In this document: positions 36,576 to 45,353 of the stretch, in pieces
Position numbering within the stretch: position 1 is the first letter of the stretch
Layout of the letters: each line of letters begins with the position of its first letter
NCBI RefSeq assembly: GCF_900115125.1
Contig: NZ_FOVJ01000003.1
Span: forward strand, 186,001-250,000
From: Nitrosospira briensis
GTDB lineage: Bacteria > Pseudomonadota > Gammaproteobacteria > Burkholderiales > Nitrosomonadaceae
Direction of reading: 5' to 3'
Length of the DNA: 64,000 bases
Program-made: the position numbers and the translations under genes
Notes under the pieces: model-generated
Seen by the model: the letters and a program-made list of their open reading frames with translations, nothing else
Database searches by the model: none
Told to the model about the DNA's origin: nothing

Positions 36576-36899
36576 GGTTCCTCCTCAATATTTTAATTGC
36601 GGCAATCCCACCCTTCATCTCGAACGCTGCGCTGCGATAATCGGCAAATCACTTGGAAGATACCGTATTCGATCCTTGCGATCGTAATGCAACTATCAAA
36701 TTCTAGTGTACTTCCAGCTTAATTTCAGAGAACGGGTTCGTCCTTGATTCAAAGAGCAGGATTTTATTCCGGATACGGAGCTCATGGGCTTGACCGGATT
36801 AACTTGTTCTCCGTACAGCGCGCATTCTTCGAGCCTGTCTGCAAAACAAGTTCAATCCTTCCTGTTGCCCAAAAAGATCATCCGGCAGCAACGATAACG
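36576..36899. other. Intergenic region, no gene recognised
   Basis: This 324-base gap between the DUF2795 gene and the response regulator contains no convincing ORF. A weak inverted pair, TACGGAG near 36774 and CTCCGTA near 36810, and a TTGACCGGATT string near 36790 resemble the degenerate repeat at 27393-27451. Confidence 0.4.
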
Positions 36900-37310
36900 T
36901 TAGTTACGAAATAGCTGTCTTGTCACACTCGAAATTGCATCGATCAATGCCTGCAATTCAAAAGGTTTGGAAAGATGCCCTTGAAAACCGGCGTCCAGGG
37001 CCTTTGCCCGGTCTTCCTGACGGCCGAATGCGGTGAGTGCAACGGCTGGGGTTTGTCCTCCGTTGTGCGCCGGCAGGTTCCTTAGTTGGCGCATAAATTG
37101 GTAGCCGTCCGTCTGTGGCATCGCGATGTCGCTCACGATAACGTCGGGCCTGTGCATCTGCACCTGTTCCAATCCTTCGACAGCATTGCCTGCCGCAATC
37201 ACATCGGCATGATAAAGAGTGAGTACCAGTTTCGTTAGCGCCCGTGCCTCCGGTTCGTCATCTATAACCAGTACCTTAACTCCGGAAAGCACAAAGTGAT
37301 CTGTATTCAT
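36900..37310 (-). CDS. Single-domain response regulator
   Basis: A 136-residue CheY-like receiver domain. The acidic pocket is Asp17/Asp18 in VLVIDDEP, the phosphoacceptor is Asp61 in VIVSDIAMP, the switch Thr is in VALTAFG, and Lys115 is in LSKPFE. There is no output domain, so it should act by protein contact as an adaptor or phosphate sink. No histidine kinase is next to it, which leaves its partner unknown. It has a 15-residue N-terminal extension before the first strand. Confidence 0.92.
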   Translation of the reverse strand: MNTDHFVLSGVKVLVIDDEPEARALTKLVLTLYHADVIAAGNAVEGLEQVQMHRPDVIVSDIAMPQTDGYQFMRQLRNLPAHNGGQTPAVALTAFGRQEDRAKALDAGFQGHLSKPFELQALIDAISSVTRQLFRN

Positions 37311-37659
37311 GCTGTTACCTCTAGCGACAGGTGCCGACTCGCTTTTCCATCGTTTAACGAGTGCCTGAGCATTTACACCCGTTCAGTAATGACTCGTTTA
37401 TATCTTTGCATTTGGGCAGGGGCGAAACCGTACGCTGTCGCACATAGCCGTCCTTCACGGGACAGCGCCGCCAATTTCGCCCCCTGTTTCCATTTTTTAA
37501 CTCGGAACAACAACTTTTGGGTCTGCAGAAATCCTGATACTGCTCTTATGTGATATGGCGTACAGAAAATAAGCGCCAGGAAGGGAAGAATTGATAACAG
37601 ACAGCAGCTACGGCGTGCTTATTTGATTTTGATTGATTAAACCCGTTTAAGGAAATGCC

Positions 37660-37734
37660 ATGAACAATATAATCTGGTGGGTAGGCTTCATAGTTATCCT
37701 TCTTGCTGTTTTGAGTTTTCTCGGATTGCGCTAG
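37660..37734 (+). CDS. 24-residue hydrophobic membrane peptide
   Basis: A small ORF with an AAGGAAATGCC ribosome site. It encodes MNNIIWWVGFIVIVLAVLSFLGLR-like content: two Asn after Met, one membrane-length hydrophobic run, and a Leu-Arg end. Similar tiny single-span proteins ending in GLR recur in betaproteobacteria as I remember them, but I cannot confirm a family. It could modulate a membrane complex or be a toxin-like peptide. Confidence 0.45.
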   Translation: MNNIIWWVGFIVILLAVLSFLGLR

Positions 37735-38027
37735 AGTCAACCCTGCGGCTCGAGACCAGATCCTCAAACTGATGTAGATGGATCAGTCCTGCGCCTGATC
37801 GGCGTTTTCCACCCGAGCATAACGAAACCTGGCAGGAACGAAAGTATCCGGACAGGAAGCAGGGCGAAGCATCTACCGCCACTACTGACGTTAACCACGT
37901 TGTTAACCCTGACACAAAAACCGTTCGTCACGGTCGGGCAGGAGGAAATTAACAGCAAAATCCGGACTTGGCTGTTTTTCCCGTGGTGGAGAGGGCTATA
38001 CGCATGATTAGCACATGCCGGGGTCTG

Positions 38028-38444
38028 CTATTGATCATCGACCCACGCCCGACCCTTTGCACCCGCGGCTTCATGGGCCGCCTTTTCATCATCCACCGGC
38101 TCGGCAAAGGTTTCATACGCAAACGCGCCATCGCTGCCGAGAATGCGGAAACGGCCGTTCCCAAGGCCGGTTGTGTCGTCACGCTTTGGGTGCATATACG
38201 TCTTTGCGCGACGACAATCCCACAGCGCCTCTCCAAAGTGGTGAAGTAAGCGGCCCACTTTATGAATGGCGGCGGCGCTGCCGAGCAAATCGTGCAGCCT
38301 GCGCCTGTGCAACATCGTCTTCAGTCTGCGAGCGTTTGCCGGATCAAAATTCGCGATGGATGAGGGAAAATCCCGAGAACCTTCAGCAAAAGGGTTCAAT
38401 ATCTGCGTCCGATCAGGCCGAACGGCGCACGTACCGCTTCTCAA
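38028..38444 (-). CDS. Doubtful hypothetical ORF
   Basis: A 138-residue frame of unknown family. Its C-terminal half (DGAFAYETFAEPVDDEKAAH and onward) has a balanced, protein-like composition, while the N-terminal half is Arg- and Pro-rich like a shadow frame. No ribosome site is evident. Overlapping frames on the other strand are equally long, so this may be the tail of a decayed gene. Confidence 0.25.
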   Translation of the reverse strand: MRSGTCAVRPDRTQILNPFAEGSRDFPSSIANFDPANARRLKTMLHRRRLHDLLGSAAAIHKVGRLLHHFGEALWDCRRAKTYMHPKRDDTTGLGNGRFRILGSDGAFAYETFAEPVDDEKAAHEAAGAKGRAWVDDQ

Positions 38445-38654
38445 TTTTCATTTCCTGAAAAGTTTCCCGGGTGAACGACATGCCCAATCTTTCAGTTTCC
38501 GGCAACCCTTATTACTCCCATATATCGACGGTGTTTCGCCGCCCTTAATCCGATTTCTTCATATCCCCTTCATCTTCATGGATATTTCGCCTGATCAGAC
38601 TTCTCCACCGCTTTTGATTTAAATATTCGCTCTATAGTCAGCCCCGTTTGTTCC

Positions 38655-38683
38655 TTGACTTTGCTATTTTTTTTAACTACAGT
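38655..38683 (+). promoter_or_regulatory. Predicted dcw-cluster promoter upstream of mraZ
   Basis: TTGACT at 38655-38660 (5/6 to the -35 consensus) is followed after 17 bases by TACAGT at 38678-38683 (4/6 to the -10 consensus). It is 84 bases from the mraZ start. The -10 box touches the first MraZ repeat, so repressor binding would block the promoter. Confidence 0.55.
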
Positions 38684-38710
38684 GGGAAAAAGTGGGTAAA
38701 AGTGGGAGGA
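38681..38710 (+). promoter_or_regulatory. MraZ operator: three 10-base direct repeats
   Basis: Three tandem copies of AGTGGGNNNN occur with an exact 10-base period (38681, 38691, 38701). This is the known form of MraZ binding sites, TGGGN boxes spaced one helical turn apart, and it lies between the predicted -10 box and the mraZ ribosome site. It should mediate autoregulation of the dcw cluster. Confidence 0.85.
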
Positions 38711-38766
38711 AACCTTAACGGTTTCCCTCCGGAAGTAGAAGGGGGCATGTTTCTTAAGGGGCGAAA

Positions 38767-39210
38767 ATGTTTCGCGGTGGCACACCTATTAGCCTGGATA
38801 ACAAGGGTAGGCTCGCAGTGCCGGCGAAATACCGCGAGGGGCTTGTCTCCCTTTGCGCCGGTCATTTGATTATTACTGCCGACCCTTCAAGGTGCCTGCT
38901 GATTTATCCCCAGCCTGCGTGGGAACCTATAGAGCAAAAACTCAACAGTCTTTCCAGCTTTAATCCACAAACGCGCAGTCTCCAACGTCTTCTTGTCGGC
39001 AACGCCAGCGACGTGGAAATGGATAGTTCGGGCCGCATTTTGGTGCCGCCGCCCTTGCGCGAATTTGCCGGATTGAGCAAAGAGGTTGTTTTAGTGGGAC
39101 AGGGCGCAAAATTCGAATTGTGGGACGATGAAAAATGGAATCTGCAAATCGAGAATGCCCTGGCTTTCAAAGACGGTATTCCGGTGGAACTCGACGGTTT
39201 TTCGCTGTAA
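38767..39210 (+). CDS. mraZ: Transcriptional regulator MraZ
   Basis: A 147-residue double SpoVT/AbrB-fold DNA-binding protein. The two repeats start with PISLDNKGRLAVPAKYREGL and EMDSSGRILVPPPLREFAGL, each with the Asp-x-x-Gly-Arg-x-x-x-Pro turn that contacts DNA. It is expected to bind the three-box operator upstream of its own gene and repress the dcw cluster. An AAGGGG site precedes the ATG. It is the first gene of the cluster. Confidence 0.97.
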   Translation: MFRGGTPISLDNKGRLAVPAKYREGLVSLCAGHLIITADPSRCLLIYPQPAWEPIEQKLNSLSSFNPQTRSLQRLLVGNASDVEMDSSGRILVPPPLREFAGLSKEVVLVGQGAKFELWDDEKWNLQIENALAFKDGIPVELDGFSL

Positions 39211-39214
39211 TGCT

Positions 39215-40165
39215 GTGGTTGCCGCTTACATACACACCACGGTTTTGCTGCAGGAGGCGGTGGATGCGCTGGCGGTCAAGCCCGGGGGGACGTACGTGGA
39301 TGGCACTTTCGGTCGAGGCGGGCATAGCCGCTTGATTCTGGAGCGACTGGGAGAGAGCGGGAGGCTTATAGCGTTCGACAGGGATCCGGCGGCATGGGAG
39401 GTCGGGCAAGCTTTCGACGATGCGCGTTTTAGAATGATCCATGATAGTTTTTCGAGGATAAAGGAGGTTTTACGCCAGTTGAACGTAGACCGCGTGGATG
39501 GGATATTGCTGGATTTGGGAGTGTCTTCGCCGCAGCTTGAAGACGCGCAGCGTGGTTTCAGTTTCCGGCTGGGAGGGGCGCTCGATATGCGCATGGACAC
39601 GAGCCAGGGGCAGACAGCAGCGGAATGGATTGCTTCCGTTTCAGAAGCTCACTTGGGAGAGGTGATAAGAAATTATGGCGAAGAGCGGTTTGCTAAGCAG
39701 ATTGCAAGAGCGATTGTTAAGGCTAGAGCGCGGCAGCCCATCGTCGCAACAGATCAGCTTTCCGCCATCGTGGCAGCGGCCATGCCCGCGCGCGCGCGCG
39801 AAAGTAAACAGAATCCGGCGACGCGGACTTTTCAGGCTATCCGGATTTATCTCAATCAGGAGCTTGAGAAGCTGTCGCTGGCATTGCCACAATGCGTGGA
39901 AATCCTGAGCTCTGGCGGTCGCCTCGTTGCCATCAGCTTTCACTCGCTGGAGGACCGGATTGTGAAACGTTTCATGCGTGAGTTGTCGAATCCAGACATT
40001 TTGCCAAAGGAATTGCCACTGCGGGCAAAGGAAGTGCAGCTTTTAAGCCGCCCCAAATTGCGCCTGGTAGGCAAGGCGATACGCCCGGGCGGAAAGGAGA
40101 TTGCAGCCAATCCCCGGGCTAGAAGCGCGGTGATGAGGGTTGCTGAACGAATAAACACGACATAA
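39215..40165 (+). CDS. rsmH: 16S rRNA (cytosine1402-N4)-methyltransferase
   Basis: The start is placed at the GTG 39215, four bases after mraZ; the longer open frame from 39128 would overlap mraZ by 83 bases. The 316-residue product is normal for RsmH. HTTVLLQEAVDAL and VDGTFGRGGHSRLIL form the N-terminal SAM-binding motif, LDLGVSSPQLED and RGFSFR are family hallmarks, and SFHSLEDRIVKRFM lies near the end. It methylates C1402 of 16S rRNA in the decoding centre. Confidence 0.96.
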   Translation: MVAAYIHTTVLLQEAVDALAVKPGGTYVDGTFGRGGHSRLILERLGESGRLIAFDRDPAAWEVGQAFDDARFRMIHDSFSRIKEVLRQLNVDRVDGILLDLGVSSPQLEDAQRGFSFRLGGALDMRMDTSQGQTAAEWIASVSEAHLGEVIRNYGEERFAKQIARAIVKARARQPIVATDQLSAIVAAAMPARARESKQNPATRTFQAIRIYLNQELEKLSLALPQCVEILSSGGRLVAISFHSLEDRIVKRFMRELSNPDILPKELPLRAKEVQLLSRPKLRLVGKAIRPGGKEIAANPRARSAVMRVAERINTT

Positions 40166-40208
40166 AGGGAAAGAGTCATGGCGGCGTTCCCGGCCTAGAG
40201 AGACTGAT

Positions 40209-40514
40209 GTGACCAGGATAAACATTCTGTTGACTTTAATTCTCATCGCCTGCGCGCTGAGTGTTGTGACTTCACAGCACAAGGCGCGCAAGCTTTTTGT
40301 AGAGCTGGAAAAAGAACAGGCGCTGGCAAGGCAGCTGGCGGTGGAATGGGGACAATTGCAGCTTGAACAAAGTACATGGGCAATGCACGCGCGCGTTGAA
40401 AAGATCGCTACCGGGAAATTACGCATGCGCGTTCCAGAAGCATCGCGCGTGCAGTTCATCCCATTGACGGTCCCTCCCCAAGCCGCAGATTCCGTAGAAG
40501 CATCGAAACCATGA
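40209..40514 (+). CDS. ftsL: Cell division protein FtsL
   Basis: A 101-residue bitopic protein with a GTG start. A short N-terminus leads to one membrane helix (about 4-20) and a periplasmic coiled coil (KARKLFVELEKEQALARQLA and onward). This size and layout, and the place between rsmH and ftsI with an ATGA overlap to ftsI, identify FtsL, the partner of FtsB and FtsQ in divisome assembly. Confidence 0.93.
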   Translation: MTRINILLTLILIACALSVVTSQHKARKLFVELEKEQALARQLAVEWGQLQLEQSTWAMHARVEKIATGKLRMRVPEASRVQFIPLTVPPQAADSVEASKP

Positions 40515-42295
40515 AGCCCCGTCATCCTCCACATATCATTCTGTCAGCGTGGCGCTCGCGCCTGCTGGTTGCGCTATTGCTGCTGGGCCTGACGGGACTT
40601 GCGGGGCGCGCGGCGTATCTGCAGGGAATGCACAACGGTTTTTTGCAACAGAAGGGCGAGTCGCGTTACAGCCGGATACTGGAAATGAGCGCACATCGGG
40701 GAATGATTACGGATCGGCATGGTGAACCGCTTGCGATCAGCACACCTGTCGAATCGGTATGGTCGAGTCCGCAGGACATGAACGCAACACCGGAGCAATT
40801 AGGAAAACTGGCAAATTTGATCGGGCTGGACGCTGCGGAAGTCCGTCGTCGTCTCGATGGATCGCATCTCGAGGGGTCAAAGCATGGGCGGCAGCACAAC
40901 TCGCCGCATGGATCAAAGCGCGATTTTGTTTACCTTAAGCGTCATTTGTCGCCGGATGTCGCCGCCCGGGTAGTCGGGCTCAATATGCCGGGCATATTTC
41001 TCAAACGTGAATACCGCCGGTATTATCCGGCCGGGGAATTAACCGCCCATGTGCTTGGCTTTACCGATGTGGACGATAAGGGGCAGGAGGGAATAGAGCT
41101 GGCGTGGCAGGATGAACTCGCGGGCAAGCCCGGAAGCCGCCGGGTCATCAAGGATCGCAAAGGACGTGTCGTCGAGGATGTGGAAAGTATCCAGTCGCCG
41201 AAGTCCGGAGAGAACATAGCGCTGTCCCTGGATAGTAAAATTCAATACCTGGCTTACCGTGAATTGAGCCAGGCAGTGGAAATCAACAGAGCCAAGGCGG
41301 GGGGTATCGTCGTACTCGATGCGCAGACGGGCGAGGTATTGGCGCTCGTCAATCTGCCTACGTACAACCCCAATAACCGGATGAACATGAATGGCGGGCG
41401 AGCCCGCAACAGAGCCTTGACCGACGTATTCGAACCGGGTTCGACACTGAAACCATTCACCATCGCGGCGGCGCTTGAATCCGGCGGGGTAAAGCCCGAT
41501 ACCATTTTCGAGACAGCGCCGGGCACGTTCTCCATAGGCAAGGCGACAATACGCGATGCACATGAGGAAGGACAGCTAACGGTTGCGCAGGTGATTCAGA
41601 AGTCGAGTAACGTCGGTTCCGCAAAGATTGCCTTGTCGCTGCCGCCGCAAACATTGTGGGAAATGCTGAGCGGCGCCGGGTTTGGCGCCCCGACCGGCTC
41701 AGGATTTCCCGGCGAGGTGAGCGGCAAGCTACGTCCCCACCATACCTGGCGCCCAATCGAACAGGCAACCATGTCGTATGGGCACGGCATTGCAGTGAGT
41801 CTGCTGCAACTCGCCCGCGCCTACACCTTATTCTCCGGCGAGGGCGAATTGAAACCGGTATCGCTCGTAAAGCTCGAGTCACCTCCCGCAGGCAAGCGCG
41901 TATTGTCTCGCGAGACCGCGCTCGCTGTAAGCAGGATGCTGGAAACGGTGGCGCAACCGGGCGGTACCGCTATGCAGGCCCAAGTCAGCGGCTACCGGGT
42001 CGCGGGGAAGACGGGTACCGCGCATAAGCTGGAAGGCAATGGTTATGCAAAGAACCGCTATCTATCCACGTTCGTCGGTTACGCGCCGGCTTCCAATCCC
42101 AGATTTGTCATTGCGGTAATGCTGGATGAACCCTCCGCCGGCAAATATTTTGGCGGAACGGTGGCGGCTCCGGTATTCAGCAGGGTCATGGCCGGGGTCC
42201 TGCGCCTGCGAAATGTCCCAAATGACGCGCCCGTACCCAGTGTAATGTCGTTGACGGCCGCACCAGGGCCAAAGCAAGACAAGGGCGACGTATGA
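40511..42295 (+). CDS. ftsI: Septal peptidoglycan transpeptidase FtsI (PBP3)
   Basis: A 594-residue class B penicillin-binding protein. One N-terminal membrane helix (about 14-34) anchors it; the dimerisation domain follows. The transpeptidase domain carries the active-site Ser311 in STLK, SSN at 365-367 and KTGT at 500-503, all in place. It cross-links septal peptidoglycan together with FtsW, encoded further along in the same cluster. It overlaps ftsL and murE by four bases each. Confidence 0.96.
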   Translation: MKPRHPPHIILSAWRSRLLVALLLLGLTGLAGRAAYLQGMHNGFLQQKGESRYSRILEMSAHRGMITDRHGEPLAISTPVESVWSSPQDMNATPEQLGKLANLIGLDAAEVRRRLDGSHLEGSKHGRQHNSPHGSKRDFVYLKRHLSPDVAARVVGLNMPGIFLKREYRRYYPAGELTAHVLGFTDVDDKGQEGIELAWQDELAGKPGSRRVIKDRKGRVVEDVESIQSPKSGENIALSLDSKIQYLAYRELSQAVEINRAKAGGIVVLDAQTGEVLALVNLPTYNPNNRMNMNGGRARNRALTDVFEPGSTLKPFTIAAALESGGVKPDTIFETAPGTFSIGKATIRDAHEEGQLTVAQVIQKSSNVGSAKIALSLPPQTLWEMLSGAGFGAPTGSGFPGEVSGKLRPHHTWRPIEQATMSYGHGIAVSLLQLARAYTLFSGEGELKPVSLVKLESPPAGKRVLSRETALAVSRMLETVAQPGGTAMQAQVSGYRVAGKTGTAHKLEGNGYAKNRYLSTFVGYAPASNPRFVIAVMLDEPSAGKYFGGTVAAPVFSRVMAGVLRLRNVPNDAPVPSVMSLTAAPGPKQDKGDV

Positions 42296-43851
42296 GCTCA
42301 AGACCGGGTGTTGGAAACAAAGCGTTTCCGGAACAATCAAAGTCATATTTTGATTTTCGCGCGCTTGATGGTTTGGGTGTCAGAATCACCAATCTTGTGA
42401 CGGATAGCCGCCTGCTGAAGCCGGGAGACACATTCGTGGCCTATGCAGGCGAAAAGGGTGATGGCCGCCAGTTCATTCCTCAGGCCATTGCAGGGGGGGC
42501 AAACGCTGTATTGTGGGAACATGACAGCTTCATATGGAACCCGTCATGGGAAATACCTAATCTGCCGATATCAGGACTGCGCGTAAAGGCGGGCATTATT
42601 GCCGACAACGTGTATGACCACCCTTCTCAAAAATTATGGCTCATAGGTATTACAGGAACGAATGGCAAGACCTCCTGCAGTCACTGGATTGCGCAGGCGA
42701 TGACCGCGTTGAGCAGAAAAGCCGCGATTATCGGCACCCTTGGGACCGGCTTTTACGGAGACCTTGAAGAAAGTGCCAACACGACGCCGGATGCGGTGCT
42801 ATTGCATCGGAAACTGGCGGGTTTCCTGCAAGCGGGCGCCCGTTGCGTGGCAATGGAAGTATCGTCGCACGGAATAGTCCAGGAGCGTATCAACGGCGCA
42901 GCGTTTGCAGTCGCTTTATTCACGAACCTGTCACGGGAACACCTCGATTATCACGGCAGTATGGAAGCGTATGCTGCCGCCAAGGCCCGGCTGTTTCACT
43001 GGCCCGGGCTAAAGCATGCTGTACTTAATCTCGATGATCCGTTTGGCGTCCGTTTGCTGAACGATCTTGAAGGAACAGACCAGCGAATAATCGGATACGG
43101 ATTTGCCGAACCCGCAGTTAAGATCAGCGATTCCGGCAAATTCAAGCTATTGCGCGGGCGCAATCTCAAGGCGGGGCCGCAAGGTCTGGAATTCGATATC
43201 GAATTCGAAGCTGCACATTTGAGATTTAAAACGGAAGTCGTGGGAAGCTTCAACGCTTCCAATCTCTTGGCTGTGCTCGCTTCTCTTCTTGCCAGCGGAA
43301 TCCGCCTCCCGGATGCAGTACGCGCCCTGCAGGGAATACGACCGGTAGCGGGCAGAATGCAGCAGATAGGGGGTGGCGATCAGCCGCTCATCATGGTCGA
43401 TTACGCCCATACCCCGGATGCCCTGGAAAAAGTGTTGACCACACTGCGAGAGATTCTTCATGCGGATTCAAAAGTGGATACAGGATCGGGCCGATTGATA
43501 TGCGTATTCGGGTGTGGGGGCGAGCGTGACGCCGGCAAGCGTCCATTGATGGGCGGAGTTGCGACACGACTGGCTGATGAAGTCATTATCACCAATGACA
43601 ATCCCAGGACCGAGAACCCGGACATCATTATTAGTGAAATCTCGGCGGGGGCAACTGCCGATTTTCATATCGAGAAAGACAGGGCCGCTGCTATTCGCCG
43701 TGCAATCAATGACGCCCGGAAAGGTGATGTCGTATTGATCGCGGGGAAAGGGCATGAGGCGTATCAGGAAATAAACGGGGGAAAGATACCGTTCAGCGAC
43801 AGTGAAGTCGCTACACGGTTACTGATGGAGAGAGTGCCGGTACGGACATGA
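42292..43851 (+). CDS. murE: UDP-MurNAc-tripeptide synthetase MurE
   Basis: A 519-residue Mur ligase. GITGTNGKTSCSHW is the ATP-binding loop near residue 120, EVSSHGI follows with the Mg2+-linked residues, and YAHTPDALEKVL and the DNPRTENP motif lie in the C-terminal domain. DNPRTENP resembles the DNPR motif that selects meso-diaminopimelate, so mDAP is the likely third residue of the stem peptide, as in other Gram-negative bacteria. Confidence 0.96.
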   Translation: MSSRPGVGNKAFPEQSKSYFDFRALDGLGVRITNLVTDSRLLKPGDTFVAYAGEKGDGRQFIPQAIAGGANAVLWEHDSFIWNPSWEIPNLPISGLRVKAGIIADNVYDHPSQKLWLIGITGTNGKTSCSHWIAQAMTALSRKAAIIGTLGTGFYGDLEESANTTPDAVLLHRKLAGFLQAGARCVAMEVSSHGIVQERINGAAFAVALFTNLSREHLDYHGSMEAYAAAKARLFHWPGLKHAVLNLDDPFGVRLLNDLEGTDQRIIGYGFAEPAVKISDSGKFKLLRGRNLKAGPQGLEFDIEFEAAHLRFKTEVVGSFNASNLLAVLASLLASGIRLPDAVRALQGIRPVAGRMQQIGGGDQPLIMVDYAHTPDALEKVLTTLREILHADSKVDTGSGRLICVFGCGGERDAGKRPLMGGVATRLADEVIITNDNPRTENPDIIISEISAGATADFHIEKDRAAAIRRAINDARKGDVVLIAGKGHEAYQEINGGKIPFSDSEVATRLLMERVPVRT

Positions 43852-45263
43852 TGACTGTGCAGGAAGCAGCCCGTGCTCTGCACGGTGATTGGTCCGGTGA
43901 AGACGCGTATTTTACCGGCGTCGGTACGGATAGCCGTTCGGTGAGGCAAGGCGATCTATTCGTCGCTCTCACGGGACCGGCTTTCGATGGCCATGATTTT
44001 ATTGCCGAGGTAGCGGAAAAAGGCGCGGCAGCGGCGATGGTTCACCGGGATGCGGGAGCTAAAATTCGGGAATCGGGAATCCCCCTCATACGGGTCGAAA
44101 ATACGAGGTTGGCATTGGGACAGCTGGCAGCGCACTGGCGCGGCAGGTTCAGCATGCCGGTGGTCGCGGTGACCGGCAGTAACGGCAAGACCACGGTAAA
44201 GGAAATGATCGCTTCTATTTTGCGTTGTGTTGCCGGGCAGGCGGAACCCTTGAAGGGGCACTTGAGCGGGTCAGATAAGGTGCTGGCGACGGAAGGTAAT
44301 CTCAACAACGATATCGGTGTTCCCCTGATGCTTTTGCGGTTGCGCGAATGGCATCGCTACGTGGTGATGGAGATGGGCATGAATCATGCCGGCGAGATCT
44401 CGTACTTGACAGGGCTGGTAAAGCCGGATGTTGCACTGATCACCAATGCAGGAGAGGCGCACGTTGAGGGGCTGGGTTCCGTGGAAGCGGTCGCTCGCGC
44501 CAAAGGGGAAGTTTTTGAGGGACTGGGTCAACATGGGGTAGCCGTGATCAATGCGGATGATCCTCATGCGCCGCTGTGGCGCAGGCTTGCCGGTGACAGG
44601 AAGGTGGTGGATTTTGGTCTTGAGGGCGAGCCCGCAGTGGGTGCACGCTATCAGCCCGGCGTTTTGGACAGCAGGGTTACACTGAATCTGCCCGATGGCG
44701 TTGAGGAGGTGAAGCTACAGGTGCCCGGTGAACATAATGTACGAAACGCGCTCGCGGCGGCGGCGGCAGGAGTGGCCCTGGGTATTGGCGCAAAAGCAAT
44801 AGTATCGGGATTGACCGCATTTCGAGGCGTGAAGGGACGCTTGCAGAAGAAACGTGGACTGCATGACGCCGCATTGATAGACGACAGTTACAACGCGAAC
44901 CCGGATTCCGTCAGAGCCGCACTGGCCGTGCTGGCAAAAGCGGAAGGTAAAAAAATTTTCGTCTTTGGCGATATGGGTGAGCTGGGTAGCGGTGCCAGGG
45001 ATTTTCACGAACGTGTCGGGACCGAGGCTCGCGCTGCCGGGATTGACAGATTATTGGCTTTGGGAAAATTGAGCGCATACACCGTGGAAAAATTCGGTAG
45101 CGGTGCGCGGCATTTCAAGAACATCCAGGATTTGCTCACTGAAGTGGAAAGCCTGCTGGGACGCGATGTGACGCTGCTCGTAAAGGGTTCGCGCTTCATG
45201 CAAATGGAGCGGGTAGTCAGGCATATTGAATTACCAGGGACTGATAAGACTGATGAGCCATGA
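43848..45263 (+). CDS. murF: UDP-MurNAc-tripeptide:D-Ala-D-Ala ligase MurF
   Basis: A 471-residue Mur ligase that adds D-Ala-D-Ala to the tripeptide precursor. [20 protein letters not shown] is the P-loop, EMGMNHAGEISYL is the conserved central segment, and IDDSYNANPDSVRAAL binds ATP in the C-terminal region, all typical of MurF. It overlaps murE by ATGA. The D-Ala-D-Ala comes from Ddl, encoded in the same cluster. Confidence 0.96.
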   Translation: MMTVQEAARALHGDWSGEDAYFTGVGTDSRSVRQGDLFVALTGPAFDGHDFIAEVAEKGAAAAMVHRDAGAKIRESGIPLIRVENTRLALGQLAAHWRGRFSMPVVAVTGSNGKTTVKEMIASILRCVAGQAEPLKGHLSGSDKVLATEGNLNNDIGVPLMLLRLREWHRYVVMEMGMNHAGEISYLTGLVKPDVALITNAGEAHVEGLGSVEAVARAKGEVFEGLGQHGVAVINADDPHAPLWRRLAGDRKVVDFGLEGEPAVGARYQPGVLDSRVTLNLPDGVEEVKLQVPGEHNVRNALAAAAAGVALGIGAKAIVSGLTAFRGVKGRLQKKRGLHDAALIDDSYNANPDSVRAALAVLAKAEGKKIFVFGDMGELGSGARDFHERVGTEARAAGIDRLLALGKLSAYTVEKFGSGARHFKNIQDLLTEVESLLGRDVTLLVKGSRFMQMERVVRHIELPGTDKTDEP

Positions 45264-45353
45264 ATTTTTGATTATTGCGGAAGTCATGAACAAGCCGATA
45301 AAGTTCTCCTGTTTACAGGCCCCGAAGAACGAAGTCTTTTGCCGGCGGCACAC

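Larger units (their letters stand above)
37311..38766. other. Gene-poor stretch upstream of the dcw cluster
   Basis: This 1456-base stretch has no gene of recognised family. It holds a 24-residue hydrophobic peptide gene at 37660, a possible weak ORF at 38028-38444 on the minus strand, and the mraZ promoter-operator region at the right end. Several overlapping open frames on both strands between 37950 and 38620 have unlike compositions; together they look like degraded coding sequence or chance openness of GC-rich DNA. Confidence 0.6.

Noticed and set aside
39128-39214. Longer start of RsmH
   Set aside because: It overlaps mraZ by 83 bases, and the GTG at 39215 gives the normal length.
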